Source: Eonycteris spelaea
Taxonomy: Eukaryota; Chordata; Mammalia; Chiroptera; Pteropodidae
Direction of reading: 5' to 3'
Assembly: GCA_003508835.1 (NCBI GenBank)
Contig: PUFA01000105.1
Location: forward strand, 4,836,001-4,900,000
Length of the DNA stretch: 64,000 nucleotides
Below, in pieces: positions 10,641 through 23,724 of this stretch. How positions within the stretch are numbered: position 1 is the first letter of the stretch; each line of letters begins with the position of its first letter. The position numbers and the translations under genes were made by a program. The notes under the pieces are model-generated. The model saw nothing but the letters and a program-made list of their open reading frames with translations. It was not told the origin of the DNA and did no database searches.

Positions 10641-13600
10641 ACCGTCTCTTCTATGCCAAACACGACCTTTAGAGGCGCTGCTTTTCAGGCATTGCTTCGT
10701 AATCGGCTGGCATGTTCCTTTCTCCCCAATACTGGATTTATACTGAATGCCAGCTTCATAAGTGAGATGCTTCATATACAATTCTAAGGGATTTTTATAC
10801 CTAACTTTTAGTACATTTTTTACTTTCTCAGAGACTAAAATATTTTTAACTTTAGAAAAGCAAATTATAATAAAAGAACCTAAATTGGAGGAGATAGTAT
10901 ACATCTGATGTTTCCTTTTCTGATGAGATCTTTTGAAATAATCTATTCTTATATAAATGAGCAATATTGAAGAAGCCTATGAACTCACTTCCTTTATTTA
11001 GAGTATGGAGGATTCTAAAGTATTTCATTAGACATGTTTTAATATTCTCTAATTACAAAATTCTCTGGGAAATGACAAATTGCAAGGAGCTTTAAATTAA
11101 ATCACAGAAATTCCTTAAGAAAGCATAATTGCCATTTTCTTCCTTTACTTTCTTTATCCACCAATACTCTATTGCCAGACGTTTCCATAAACTCTTTATA
11201 AGCGACTTCTCTGAGATGATGGTTTTCCAATACTCTCCTATGTCACGAGAAAAAGTTATGTGTCACTGCCATTGTTAGGTATTACCTGCCCAAGGTGAAG
11301 CCAGAGTTTAATGTTTGTTTTATGACTTTAATTTAGAAACTCACTAGTAATTAACTTGCTTAAAACCTTTCAGCTGTTTCCTAGCAGTGATTTTTAGGAA
11401 TAAAACTAAGTGTATTTTTAAAAATTCTATTCTAGCTGCTCTTACTTTTTTATATCTTATTCTACAGACCAGAAACTTATTCAAATGAGTTACTTTAATA
11501 TGTTTCACCCAGATCTGTTCATTCTATTAAAGTAACTTGCAAATTCATGCTAGAAACAAACATATTAATTTGATTCTAGAAGGCTTTTATAATGGATTTC
11601 AAAGTATTCTTATATCCCTTTTATAATTAAGTCTGCTTTAACTCCAGGTTCACCACCTTTTTAACAACCTACATTCATATGTGAGTAGAGTCATACTTTC
11701 AGCCATCATGATTATGTATAGAATTTACAAGTCATTTTCATGATGAGTTTTTATTTAGTCAACTTGCTTGCCTCTGAGATGATTTTATTAAACAAGTAAT
11801 AAAGAGATGTAGGTACAAAAGAGTATATGTATGGAAGCATGTAGAATACATCACATGCTGAATATAAATGTGCTGTTGAGAATGCATAATATCATAAAAT
11901 AATGAGATAATTTTGCTGGTAGCTATCCACAAACAAATATAATAGTCCAGGCTTGGACAGAATCAATAAACTTCATATGTGACCAGACAGCAAACAATCT
12001 TTATAGACATGGAGGTCTTTCTTTTTATTTGCCTTGTGTTTTTTTTAATTTTACATTATGTTTAATAGGAATAAATTTGCGTCCTTTGCATAAATAGGAA
12101 CAGTTACACAGTAGACAATTAGAGCAGTGGGAAAGGTAGAATGGGGTGAATGTTTACCTCTGGAGTTCTCATCTTTGTGAATAGACTCGATATTTGCTTT
12201 CAGGTACAAAAACGATTAACTTAATGTTTCATACTAACATAAACTGACAGACTATATTAACATAAACATGCCATTAATATGAAAATGCTATGCTATTTTT
12301 ATTTAGAGAGATAAGAATAAAAAAATAAATACCCTCATTCTATATTTTTGCTAAGTGGTGTTGAACTGGCAAGAGAATATCTGGATTTACATGACGTTGA
12401 AGGAGAAAAATCCTGTGCACTTATTTAGCCAATTATCAGCTGGGACTTCTATGTTCCTTTAAATAAGACCGTAAGATGCTGGTGATGTTATACCGAGTGT
12501 ATGTACTTGGTCTAGTGTGAATACAGCTACACTCTGCTTCCCACAACTTGAAAGCAAGAGTTGGCTTTAAGTCTCCTCTGAAGTCATTTGTAAGTCTGGT
12601 CGAAAGAACAAAGGAATAACACAGAGGTGTGCTCTCCTCTCGTACACGCCTTTAGTGCGTTTAGATGTTTTAGGCAAAAACAGAAATTGAAGCTTTAGAT
12701 CTCAGTCTGATTTTGAAAAACCAGAAAAGTAGAGGCCACGTTTTAATTACATTCACACTCAATAATTCTTCCAGCATACGTTTCTCCAGACCTAAGTCTT
12801 TTTTTCTTTTCCTTTAAGTCCATAAAAATGCATAAATGAATGAACGAATAAATGAATAAATAAATAAATCACTACAGGGTAAATGATTTCTAATGAGAAA
12901 AAATGAGGGATTTATTTTGTTGGGATGATTTGAGAATAGTAAAAGTGAAAAAAAAAATCTCAGGAAGTAATCTCACATAGTACAATTATGGGATAAATGA
13001 CACACAACAAAGAAAAGGCAATATTTTGAGCATTTCAGTATTTTAGAAAATCTTAGGTTAACCATTTAAGAATTTTGTCTCCAAGATCGTGAATTGAAAA
13101 TTGAATAGTAGGGTCTTGCCATTCATTTGAAAAGCTACTTCTTGATTGATGACATTCTTGTTACTTGCTACATGAGAATCTGCTCTCTGTCCACTCTTCT
13201 TTGGCCAGCAAAGGCACCTATGATTATTGACAGACCCACCACATGTTCGGTGGACATTCTCGAATGGAAGGCACTGAAACTGCATTTGGAGCTAACGTTT
13301 GTATAAAACACCAGGATTAAAATGTTCTAATGTAGCATAAGGCTGGTTAAAGGAATCTAAACTCATTCCTCTATTTCAATTATCAAGTAGATAGAACAGT
13401 GGTATTATGTTACACATGATACTCTTTAGAAGTTCATTCTTGAAAAGAAGATCTTTCATTTAATAAGCACAGTAGCTAATTTGATTTTTTAAAATTCATT
13501 AACCATCCACCTTTTAAGTTATAAAAGTCATTCAAAAACATAAAATACTTTCTGCTTATAGATCTATACCACAATTGATCACTGTTTAGTTTCAATAATC

Positions 13601-14389
13601 AGTGGTTAAGTCAATCATTGAAACATAAATTTATTTAAAAAATGCATTTAACCAAGAAGTGATAATATAGTTTAAAATATGCTGTCAATATTAGGAAAGA
13701 AATGTTTCCATAGTAATAATAGTTTAAAGTTTGGCAATGATCAATGCTACCAAGAAAAAAATATATACCTGTCCTGATTATATATTGGGCCATATTATTT
13801 TTACATCAAAATTTTCAAGCCTTATAATTTTTATAGTCAGTTTCCTTATGTAAATGAATGATACCTATTTAAATTTTGAATGGTATTTATGCTTTATAAA
13901 TATTTCTATTTATGGACTTTATTATCTTTGAGTGCCTTATTTGAAACATTTAATGTCTCAGTTAAGAAATTAAAGGTGAATGGTTAAAGAGGATGAAAGT
14001 TAAATACTTCAATACCCAATTTACTTCACCATCAAATTGATAAATAGACCCTTCTTCACAATGCAAATAACTTGGAAATTATAATTTTGAATTCTATAAC
14101 AAAATATGAGCCAGAACATATTTTTGAATTAAAAATAGTAAATCTCTGAATAAACTAATTTTAATGCGCTACATAATGCCAAAACAATTCTTTGAAATAT
14201 GAAGACAGATTTTTTTTTCTAAATGCTATTTATGACTTTTTTTTTTTAACCTAGTGTCACTTAACAGCTCAAGGGCAGATATTTTCTGAAGAGGCCTTGC
14301 ACCATGTGTCTGTGTGCGGGCCAAAAATCAGAATCATTTAAAAGAGCTTAAAAGTATATATGTCCCTTAGATGATTTACTTTAAAAAAA
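10641..14389. other. Long unassigned AT-rich stretch
   Basis: About 3.7 kb with no gene. A 123-codon minus-strand frame at 10593-10964 is low in complexity and has no motif. A 75-codon minus-strand frame at 13058-13285 lies in a patch of more balanced composition but I recognise nothing in it. An A/T-rich tetranucleotide microsatellite is at 12831-12869. Confidence 0.5.
12831..12869. repeat. Imperfect (AATA/AATG)n microsatellite
   Basis: About ten tetranucleotide units, first mixed AATG/AACG/AATA, then clean AATA repeats. Confidence 0.9.
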
Positions 14390-14850
14390 ATTAATGGACT
14401 ATTCTTAGCGTATATTTAGGTTTACAGAAAAATGGAGTGGGAAGTAGAGAAAGTTCCCATATACTCTTTTTTTGCACCTACACCACCCCTCCCCCAGTTT
14501 CTCTTATTATTAACACCCTGTATTACTGTGGTACACTCGTTACGACTGAAAAATCATATCGATACATTATTTTTAACTAAAGCCCATCATTTTCCTTAGT
14601 TCCCATCTTGCCTTGTGCAGTTCTGTGGGTTTTGACGAATGTACAGTAACATGTATTAAGCATGACAGTATCAGGGTAATTTTCCTGCATTCCCAAATCC
14701 CCTAAAATTTCCCTGTACTTCTTCTATTCGCCCCTCCTTCCTCCCTGCCAACATCTGAAACCACTGTTTTTTGTTGTTGTTGTTGTTTTGTTTTTTAATC
14801 CCTTAAGTTTCTCCTTTTCCAGTATGTCAGATAGTTGGAATGATACAGAC
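14390..14850 (-). repeat. L1M LINE 3' end (antisense)
   Basis: Same type of L1 3' end as at 2303-2866. Landmarks are 'aggtttacagaaaaatgga', 'cacccctcccccagtttct', 'gtggtacactcgttacga', 'gtgggttttgacgaatgta', 'cctccttcctccctgcca' and 'tcagatagttggaatgata'. A (GTT)n expansion sits inside it near 14768-14790. Confidence 0.8.
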
Positions 14851-17390
14851 ATGTACTTTTATTTATTTATTTATTATTTATTTGTTTAGTTGAAGACCCA
14901 TTTTTAAATTTTTTAAAATTTTATTATTAGTTTCAAGTAAACTAAGTATTGATTAGAATTCTATATAGTTTATAAAATAAACAATGTCCCTGCTTGCTCT
15001 TCCTCTCCTCCAGCTCTCCAACCGAGCCATTACATCCCCTATGAGAACATGTGCATGTAAAGAAACCCTAGAGATTCCGATGCACAAACAAGCATGCTAA
15101 CCAACGGAGTAAAGATGCCACACAGAGGAATCTTCAATTTCTAGAAGCTCACTGTCGCACCAACTAGTGGTGATGCTTCTGACAGATATTAGAACTCGGA
15201 AGACCAAATGTTAACGGAATAAATAAAGTTAAAAGTCAATATGCATGATGAAATATTTGGTTAAAAATCTTCAGTAAACCTAAAGATTTAATTTGCATTG
15301 GGCTACAAAACTAAATAGACATCAGAATGAGAAAGCAGATGACTGATCATGGCATATGAATGTAGAGTAAGTTTCTATAAGATGTAAACATAGTAAATCT
15401 GCTAGAATATTTTTTTAAACATATCTCTGTGCTCACAGTTTAAGGAAGAAGGTGTGAGGAGGAGACTGGTATGTACAAATGGGATAATGAAATATTCTAA
15501 TGTTCCTCTAGAAATGTATCTAGTCCTATAGGCTCTAATCTGAGGTCTCTTTACCATAGAATATTTTTAAGTGAGGTTTATTAATTGTTTTTGTCATAAC
15601 AACAAAAAAAGCCTTAATACATACATTATATTTGCCTCCATAAATCTGCACAATGTAAATATGTTTATATTTTAGTTTTAAATAAAATAGAAATAAATGT
15701 TAAAAAGTATCTCAATTTATATTAATTCAATGTAATGAAAATTTAATCATTTGATATTCAGAAATTTTAGTTGACTATAACATTTATGGATTTACCTATA
15801 TTCTCTCTTTTTGGTAATATGACTGTCAAGGCCAGACAAAGAATTTATTAATAATTTATGTTCTTAAATACCAAAAATAAAAAATTTTTGTTGCAATACC
15901 AACAATTAATAATTACATAAATAAGATGCGTCTCTGAGCACACATATAATTTCCATCATTTAATGGCAAGAGTAACCATATTATAAATGAAAGCTTAGTC
16001 TTATAACCCTTGAAATGTGTTTTATGATTTAATGGAAGATATTAAACGCTCCCACTTTATTTCATTATTGTTCATATCTCCTTTGTCTTTTCACTACTTT
16101 ATATACTCCAGAATTATTTATGATGGCCTTGTCTTGAAAGAATTTTCCCACATTATCATCTTATATTATAGTATATTATAGTATAATTAAAATAAACATA
16201 AGAAAGTAAGTGCACAATTTATCAAATTAAAATAAATATCTTCAATAGCATAAAAATAAGACATCTTAGGGCATTAAGGAAACTTTTCTTTTTGGAGGAA
16301 GTGGTCAGAGAGGTCACAGGCTTAATGATGAATGGCAGGTTGTTTGAAGTTTTCAAAAAAAGAACACTGTTCCTTCTGGTATCGCGTGATACTAGCGAAA
16401 GCATTACCAAAGTTGAATTCTAAATGTGTATAGATAAAATGATGGTTGATACAAGATTATGGAAATTCTAAGCACCAGACAAACTAGATTTTATGTTATA
16501 ATGTAAGCAATGGAAACTTGATTAGTCAAAGTCTTCTTTCTACCCTGCCTCTCACCCTGTCAGATAATGCTTATTAGAATCAAAATATCACTTTGACTTT
16601 CTTTATTGTCCATTGAAAACTAGAAAAGAGATGAAATAAAGAGATCTCCCTGGAGGAAAGCAGCATGAAAAGCCACACTGTTGGAGGATGACCTCTGCTC
16701 GAATCCCCACTGACGAAAAAGCCAAACTACACACTTCTAGTATTTATCAAAACACTGCAAATGACTCAATTTTACTACATATCCAGACAAAACTGTAAGA
16801 CAGTAATATAATCATGAAAAGAGTAGGCTAGGAATGAAAACTTGTCTGTGTAACACATTTTCCAGTGTCAAAGAAGTTAGAACTCAGAGTGACTTTTTGT
16901 GAGGGTACAAAATGTCAATCAATTAACCGCTACCCACAAAATTGACTCTCTGTAGTATTGGATGACATCCATATAGAAAATAAATCTTCTTTTTTAATAG
17001 AATTAAACTAACCAAATGACCCTATTTCAAAAAGTCATATTCATGAATATTTACATAGCACTACATTTAAATAAGTTATCCATGTGCTACTAACTCCACA
17101 TAAATATGTAACATTGTTCCTTAATAATTAACTCAACTTTATAATCAAGTCCCTGTTTCTCAGATTTTTACCATAAATTATTCAATTACATTGTTATATA
17201 TGTATATATATACTTAATACAATCACTTAGACTACCTAGAGTGGAGTGGCCACATTAGAGCTTCTATTCACTAATTTATCCATAACTTGTTTTAGAGCCA
17301 CTACGTGCTACCCTAGGAGCTAACAATAGATGATATATAAGACAGGCTAACTACCTATCTACATGGGCTTTTATTCTATAAGCTCATGCT
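14851..17390. other. Unassigned AT-rich stretch
   Basis: About 2.5 kb. It opens with an imperfect (TTTA)n run at about 14858-14890. About 14990-15190 is less AT-rich and may be part of an unrecognised repeat. The rest shows nothing beyond short AT runs. Confidence 0.5.
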
Positions 17391-17735
17391 TTTATTTTAG
17401 TCAGTTTGGGCTGCTATAACAAAGTGCTGTAGCCTGTGTGTCTTAAACAATAAACATTTATTTCTCTCAGTTCTGGAGACCGAAGAGTCCATGATCAATA
17501 TGTTGGCATATTTGATGTCTGGTGAGGGCCCATTTTCTGATTTATGGATGGCCACCTACTTGCTATGTCCTCAAACGATAGAGCAAGCTCTGGTTCCTCT
17601 TCTTCCTCATAGAAGGGCATTAATGCAACCACGGGACCTCTACCCTCATGACCTTCCCTAGACCTAACTGCCTCCCAAAGGGACCACAACCTCCTAATAT
17701 CACCTGTGATATATAATAAGAAGTAAATATTTAGC
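17391..17735 (-). mobile_element. MaLR LTR (MLT1/MST-like), antisense
   Basis: The plus strand is the reverse complement of a MaLR LTR: 'gtttgggctgctataacaaa' at the start (the LTR 3' end), then 'tttatttctctcagttctgg' (antisense of the poly(A) region), 'gtctggtgagggccca' and 'ctgcctcccaaaggga'. Probably a solo LTR truncated on the right. The minus-strand frame at 17495-17755 lies inside it and is not a gene. Confidence 0.8.
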
Positions 17736-17849
17736 TTGGACCTATTTTCTGTCACAGAGCTTCCTAAAATCCATGGAACCTCTTACTTGATGAGGATTAA
17801 AGATGTCTTTTACAATATTAATAAAGTGACTTTGCGGAAGCTCCTAACG

Positions 17850-18215
17850 ATGGGGGCTAGTTTCTAGGAGAACAAAACACGTGATGAGAGAATTGAAACT
17901 TTCAGTACCCTCCCCCAACATCACCTTCAGGGAGTAGAGGTTGAATCATTACCAATGGCCAATGAGTCAATCAATCACGCCTATATAACGAAGCCCCCAG
18001 AAACACCCAAAAGGGTAGTTTTCAGGTAGCTTCCAGGGAGGTGAGCACAGGTGAGTGTTATGGGTGGGGCTTGGGGAGGGTATGGAAGTCTGCATGTCTC
18101 CTCCACGCCTCGCCCTACTCGTCTCTTTCATCTGGATGTCCATCTCTGTCCTGTGTCATATCTTTTTAACGTAAGTAAACTGTTTCTCCGTACTCTGTGA
18201 ACCTTTCAGACATTT
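17850..18215 (+). mobile_element. Solo LTR-like element, ERV family uncertain
   Basis: It resembles a mammalian ERV LTR: 'gtgatgagagaattgaaac', 'caatggccaatgagtcaatc', 'cctatataacgaagccccc', 'aggtgagcacagg', 'catctggatgtccatctct' and a closing 'gtaagtaaactgtttctcc'. The TATA-like 'cctatataac' fits a U3 promoter. I recall this layout from LTR33/LTR16-like elements but cannot fix the family. Confidence 0.6.
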
Positions 18216-18507
18216 AGCTTTACAGAAATCTCTTTTTTCGCACTGACTAGCAACCAGGAGATTGAAAAGTGCCAGCCAGACAGTCGATCCTTTCAAATCG
18301 ATTTGTTCACTGGAGATTTTTACATAGTGTAGGCAGTTCCCATACTCTCCGGGGGAGGAAGCCCATCCGTATTTGTGAAATGACACTATTTTCATCTTGC
18401 ATTTCAAGGAAAATTACTGTCTCCCAGTCCTGGCACATTGCGTTCACCCCTCTTTTCTTAGAGGTACCAGTGAACAAATAACCATTGCTCCTTTTTTTTC
18501 CACGAAG

Positions 18508-18768
18508 TATTTTTTAAATTTATTGGGGTGACACTTGTTAATAAAATTATACGTTTTAAGTGTACAATTGAATAATACGTCATGTGCATATTTCACTGTG
18601 TGTCCACTACCCAAAGTTCAATTTCTTCTGTCACCATATATTTTGTTATCTGTGACTATGAATTTTTGTTTGTCGCATTCATTTCTTGGTTTAAGTTTTA
18701 TATTCCACATATGAGTGAAATCGTATGGTTCTAAACTTTTTCTGTATGACTTATTTCACTCTGATTTG
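18508..18768 (-). repeat. L1 LINE 3' end (antisense), possibly bat-type
   Basis: The plus strand starts after a T run with 'aaatttattggggtgacac' and 'gttaataaaattatacg', the antisense of an L1 3' end. It continues with 'tgtgtccactacccaaag' and a jump to 'ttccacatatgagtgaaatc'. This 3' end resembles L1 lineages I associate with bats. The middle is deleted relative to the usual order. Confidence 0.7.
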
Positions 18769-19425
18769 ATTTTTGTTTGTTTGTTTTGTTTTCAAGTTTC
18801 AGAATTGGAATGAGGAAGCTCTGTGACATTGCTGGAATAAACTATGTGGCTAGCAAACTGAACAGGAGCTCATGAACTGGGCTAAATTCCATTATAAAAC
18901 TATAAATAAGGTAAATCATTTTTGTGGACATTTGAGATTTGATTGTAGATTATATACCTGCCTATACTTTGTTTTTCACAAGTTTGTCTAGGATTAATTT
19001 TGTCCTTTAAATTCTCCTTCTGATTCCGTTTCATTTGAACATGGGAATTCATGGACCTTAAACATTATGATGCATTGGCTATAACACCCTAATTCTGCCA
19101 GTTCTTCTAAAAAAATATCATGTTCTGGACCTTTCTCACCCCTCATCATAATTGCATTCACTCCATCAAAATTTACATGCTTTATGTGCCACTATTTCTG
19201 GTTTAGAAAAAAAAAATGCTATCATTGATCAATTTAAAACCTCGATCAATTTAAAACCTGCCACATAAAGAATTAAAGGTATCGGGGTTACTTAGGGTCA
19301 TGGTAATTACGTATTTAGATGAAAGTTATTTTGAAGAATTTGTTGAGGATGACTTTAATTGAAAATTATGACATTACGTTCACACTGATTAAATTGTAAA
19401 GGAATGCCATTAAATCCACTTTAGG
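18769..19425. other. Unassigned sequence with a short duplication
   Basis: No gene seen. A 17-bp unit is duplicated head to tail at 19226-19259 (core 'gatcaatttaaaacct'). Confidence 0.55.
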
Positions 19426-19429
19426 GCTA

Positions 19430-19760
19430 AGCGGTGTGTTATTCACTATAGTTGCCATAGGCCACATGTAGTCATAAGCATTCGATTCGTGGCTAATACA
19501 AATGAGGATCTGAAATTTTAATCTATTTAATATATATAAATTTTCATTTATATTTAAAAACTAATAAACTAATATCACTTAATAAATGTAAATTTGTTTC
19601 ACTGTATTTACTTTAACTGTTTCATTATAAATATTGTGGGTGTATTGGTAATATGAGTCTCCAATCCATGTGTCTTTACTGTCATACATAAATACATTTA
19701 GTCAGTATCAATGATTAATTCACTTCGAATGTTTTTCTAATGTCTACATCATTCCTAATA
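19430..19760. repeat. Probable hAT-type non-autonomous element
   Basis: The segment 'ccataggccacatgtagtca', then 'cgtggctaatacaaatgagg', then a long AT-rich body resembles a dispersed mammalian element whose ends carry the 'gccacatgtggct' motif. Ends and target duplication are not resolved. Confidence 0.45.
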
Positions 19761-20129
19761 ATGTTATTTGTTTATGGTGAAACTTCATTGCAGACAATAT
19801 GAGTTACAGTGGCATATGTACATTAGAATTGTAAATTAGATTGCAATAGATATCGTTACCTTAATTATAATTATTTTTTAAATGAAAAACTATATTTGTT
19901 GCCTGAAAGAAATGTACAGACAATAAAGTTGATGAAATTGAGATATATCCATGATACATACTTAATTTCAAAAGAAAATCTTTCTAAAGTAAAAAGTCGA
20001 CAAAATTCATCTCCTGAAATCAGAATTAAGACTTTAACTAAATTTAAAAATCATATTTAACAAGATCTGAGTGTGTAACTTTGGTCAGTTCTTAAATGTC
20101 TTGTTTCTGTTAACCTAAAATAAAAAGCC

Positions 20130-20550
20130 CAAATTAGAGGCAACAAGTATACAATTTGAGGTGCATAGATTTAAGCAGAAACCCAAATAGAATCCCAATT
20201 GCAGGGTGAAGCCAAAAGTTTTTTATGAGAAAAGGAGGAGAAATTATTACATGAATAGATGAAAGAAATGATACGGCTGCTATCAAGCGGTTACGCTTTT
20301 GCTGTGCAAGGCTGGTTAGTGATTCTGCCTAAAGAAAGAGAGTCAGTAATTATCAGACTTTACGTCAGGATGTCTGTTATCCTGTTAACCTTGCAAACAG
20401 TCATGTGTGAGACAATGTTGCATTGTTCTAGTTTAAAGGCAAATATTCCAAAGACTCAAGGAGCAAGGTGTGCAAGGCAGTTTCTGAGAAGAGGCTGCTC
20501 TGTCTCCCCTTATGACAACTTTTCACAGTTCTTACATAAAATAAAACCCA
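20130..20550. mobile_element. Possible LTR-like block
   Basis: Less AT-rich than its flanks. It contains 'atcctgttaaccttgcaaac' and 'gcaaggtgtgcaaggcag', and closes on the plus strand with 'acataaaataaaaccc', a possible poly(A) signal. The 99-codon frame at 20259-20558 has no domain. LTR identity is a guess from composition and layout, and orientation is uncertain. Confidence 0.35.
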
Positions 20551-21065
20551 TGTTTTAGATGGTGGAATAATAAAATAAATCATTAATTATTTAAGTCATT
20601 TTGTTAGACAATTATATAGTAAAGAATAAATACATATTTTTTAACAAAGAGAATGGTATTCACTTAAGTCACCAATTACCTATGCAATATAAAAGCTTTC
20701 CAATAATATTTATAATCAATTGATTCAAAATATTAAAATCGTAAGCATCTTTCTTTAGTTCCAGTTGGTTATGTGGTATGAGACATCGTTCACTTAAAAC
20801 AATGGGTATATATTTTCTCAAAGTACTTGGAAAATAAAAATATATGTTGCCAATTTGCAGTCTAAAAATTGAGCTCATGGCATAGATATTTTAAATGCTG
20901 TATTTGAAAAAAACATCTCAACTAGATATAAAATAATTAGTTCTTATGACAAATACTGCTCGAGTGATTTTAAGTTAAAAAGTCTGGATTTATTAGAGGT
21001 TTAAAACAAGCAAATGATAGTTTCCTTATTCCCTTACTGCACTGTATGCTATTAAGAGAGAGCAG
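20551..21065. other. Unassigned AT-rich sequence
   Basis: Nothing recognised; one 69-codon minus-strand frame without motif. Confidence 0.5.
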
Positions 21066-21069
21066 AGTT

Positions 21070-21605
21070 TGTTACTCTAAAATATGCCTTTTGCAATGAT
21101 GATTAAGGTGATTTTTTTGAGAAACTAAAGACTAAGGAAAAATCTTCCACCTTCCTCCTAACTGGCCAAACAAATTTACACAGAGAATTGGCTCTCTTAA
21201 GGGAGCCATCATCATAAATAACTATAGTTTAATATGAACTAAGTGTGATAGGGAGGAAGCCAGCTAGGCTTGTTTAATCAAAGTGTTCACCGTGCTCCAT
21301 TGTTAAAAATGGCCCAGCAAACATTTATTTACCAAACATTTGTTTTTCTATCTCCATGTAAATTTCCTTCCGGCCCTTCGAAGTCCCAAACCATATCCCA
21401 CCTTCTTCTCCTTAGCTCCAGAAGGGCACATGAGCCTCAGCTGCCTGATCTGTACTCTGAGTCATATTCTTATGAAACCCCTGTATGTACATATGTAATA
21501 CATTTGGTCATTTATTCCTATTAATCACTCTCATATTAATTTCATTATTAGTTCAGCCAGAAAATTCCAAAAGGTGAGAGGAAAATTATTTGTCCCCCCA
21601 TAACC
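21070..21605 (+). mobile_element. ERV LTR-like copy A
   Basis: Starts near 'gttactctaaaatatgcctt' and ends with 'cagccagaaaattccaaaag' plus a purine stretch and 'ttgtccccccata'. The middle has 'ctcagctgcctgatctgtac' and 'gagtcatattcttatgaaac'. The same layout recurs in copy B at 22090-22675, so the two are probably one LTR family (class I-like, name uncertain). The 84-codon frame at 21270-21524 is not a gene. Confidence 0.6.
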
Positions 21606-22089
21606 CCATAATACATATTGAAAAAAATGTATATACTCAGTTTTTTGAAGCAGATGCTACAGAAAAAGTATGGATATGGTTGTTAATAGTATTCTGTGCA
21701 TATATATGCAGATGCTAAGAAACATACCCAGTTTATGTAGCTGTTTAAAGAACTAGAGGACATGAATTATATAATACTATGCTCTTTGCCAGAGCTCATT
21801 GGTTGACTTACATAAGAATATTACTGTGATATTAACTCCAATTCTAGATTTTCTTAAAAGAAGGAAATGCTTCCTGAATTCAGTAATCAGGAACAAAAAT
21901 TAGGTGTTATTTCAATTGTTCTATATCAGATTGGAGAAGTACAAGCCAAATTTAAAGTTCGAAGGAAAAGTACATCTGTTTTTGTTATTTATCTAAACAA
22001 CAAAATCAGGTACATAATTTATGATGCTCTGTACAGAATTAAAATATGGGACCATTTGCTAAAATATGAAGAATTGTAAGAAATTCACA
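21606..22089. other. 480-bp interval between two LTR-like copies
   Basis: AT-rich and without recognisable gag, pol or env similarity. It has a 70-codon plus-strand frame at 21867-22079 with no known domain. Either host DNA between two solo LTRs or the remnant of a heavily deleted provirus interior. Confidence 0.45.
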
Positions 22090-22675
22090 GCTGAACAAAA
22101 GCTAGCAGGGCCCTTCTCAATGTGAGGCCTTTGCAACTGCACTGGTTGCTCTCTTAAAAAGCTGCATGTTTGCAAAATTTTCCACCCCAAAATATAACTC
22201 TTGGGAAAAAGAATTATTTTAACCTGGTTATTTTAAAGAAACAATAGACATAGAACCTCTGAAAACCAAGTAGAAGTTACCCTTTGTAACAGACATTTAC
22301 ATGTATCAAGGAAATCTATTTGTAAAGGGGACTCCCTCTCTGGAGAATAACATCCCTAGAAACTATTATCAGTACAGAAGACAATGATTTAAATCTGCAT
22401 GACGACTCTAATTTATTTACTGTGTTTTTCCTGGAACTTCCTATAACTAACTCTCAGGACCTCCTACATCTTCTTTTGTCTTTAGCTGAGGATGATATTC
22501 AAGGTGATGGTTTTGGCCATTTCAGAGAGTTACTCTGTATTCCAGGGCCTCTCCTATGTATACATGTTATTAAACTTTTGTTTGTTTTTCTCCTGTTAGT
22601 CTGTCTTAGATCAATTTAATTATTCTACCAGACAAAGAACCTAGAAGAAAAGAAAGAAAAAATTTTTCTTCCCCT
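22090..22675 (+). mobile_element. ERV LTR-like copy B
   Basis: Landmarks: 'ccccaaaatataactcttgg', 'gacatttacatgtatcaagg', 'actctcaggacctcctacat', 'ttttggccatttcagagagt', then 'gttattaaacttttgtttg' (ATTAAA poly(A) signal followed by the T/G-rich region of R-U5) and 'ccagacaaagaacctagaag' at the end. The 3' portion aligns by eye with copy A. A frame at 22422-22619 lies inside the LTR. Confidence 0.65.
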
Positions 22676-23511
22676 ACAAAGCTAAACTTGCTGAACAAGT
22701 ATTAGAATTTGCATTGAAACTGGACTTTCATAATACACATCAATAATAATGACTTTGTCCATTTTTCTAACATGAATCAATCTGCAGATAATATTAATTA
22801 TAATCTATAGCAGTATTACAATAGCTGTAAAAACTATAAGAAACTTTAAATTACACAGTTAAGACGGATAAATTTATAGTTCCTTTTCAATTTATTCAAT
22901 ATTGTTTAAATGTTATGCTAAGTTGGCATAGCAATTAATACATTTTCTTAATTTGGGTAGTTTTGCAACTGATATGCTTTCATTTCAAAGAAAACCAATT
23001 TTTGTAAAACAACAAAAAAAAGAGGAACCAGTTTTTTGAACATGGATCATTAAAGAAAAATGTTTTGTTACTTGATTCAGTTATTAGAAAATTTCTGAGT
23101 GCATTTGGAATTATATGGGACTACGCATATTCTTTTCCAATTTAAATTTTGTAAAATCTAAATACAAATCAAGTATCTCTGGTGAAATTGTTTTATTTTT
23201 GTTGAAATAATATATAAATGTAAAATGTACACTGAATTATAAAGGAATAAATGGAAAGTATCAGTAATCGTATACTGATTTGAAATAATATTTGGAACTT
23301 ATGGAGTTAAATATACCCTATTAAACTTATTTAACCTGCTTTTTTCTTACTTTTTTTTTTTTTTTTGTATGAGTCCTCATGAAAAGTTAAATCTACATGT
23401 GTGGTCTACATTATATTTTTCCTGGACAACACTGCTTTGACATGATACCTTTTTATAGCAGTCACCTAATGATTATTGATGCTATCTTATAATTCACCAT
23501 TTTATTATCGC
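22676..23511. other. Unassigned AT-rich sequence
   Basis: No gene or confident repeat. Contains a T16 run at 23351-23366. Confidence 0.5.
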
Positions 23512-23724
23512 AAGGCTTAGAAACCATGATCTGTGGCACAAATTTATTCCACAGCCTCTTTTGCAAATAAAATTTTATTAGATCACAGTTACCCTCACTT
23601 TTTATGTATTGTCATTGGATGTTTTTTATATTTTTTTATTATGAATCATTCAGTCAATGGTATATTGAGCCACATAGCCCACAAAGACTGAAGTGTTTAC
23701 AGCCTGTGCCTTGACCCCTACTCT
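23512..23724 (+). repeat. hAT-type non-autonomous DNA element
   Basis: Matches the order of a dispersed mammalian element: 'aaataaaattttattagatc', 'cacagttaccctcac', 'tatgtattgtcattggatg', 'cccacaaagactgaag', 'tttacagcctgtgcctt' and a closing 'gacccctactctaga'. The internal 'ttttattggaacacagcc'-like block is degraded. No clear 8-bp duplication found. Confidence 0.6.

Noticed and set aside
10593..10964. 123-codon minus-strand frame
   Set aside because: Lys/Ile-rich low-complexity content typical of AT-rich chance frames; its edge overlaps a MIR.
13058..13285. 75-codon minus-strand frame with several Cys and His
   Set aside because: The Cys/His spacing fits no zinc-binding motif I know, and there is no supporting context.
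20259..20558. 99-codon plus-strand frame
   Set aside because: Inside an LTR-like block; no domain or signal.
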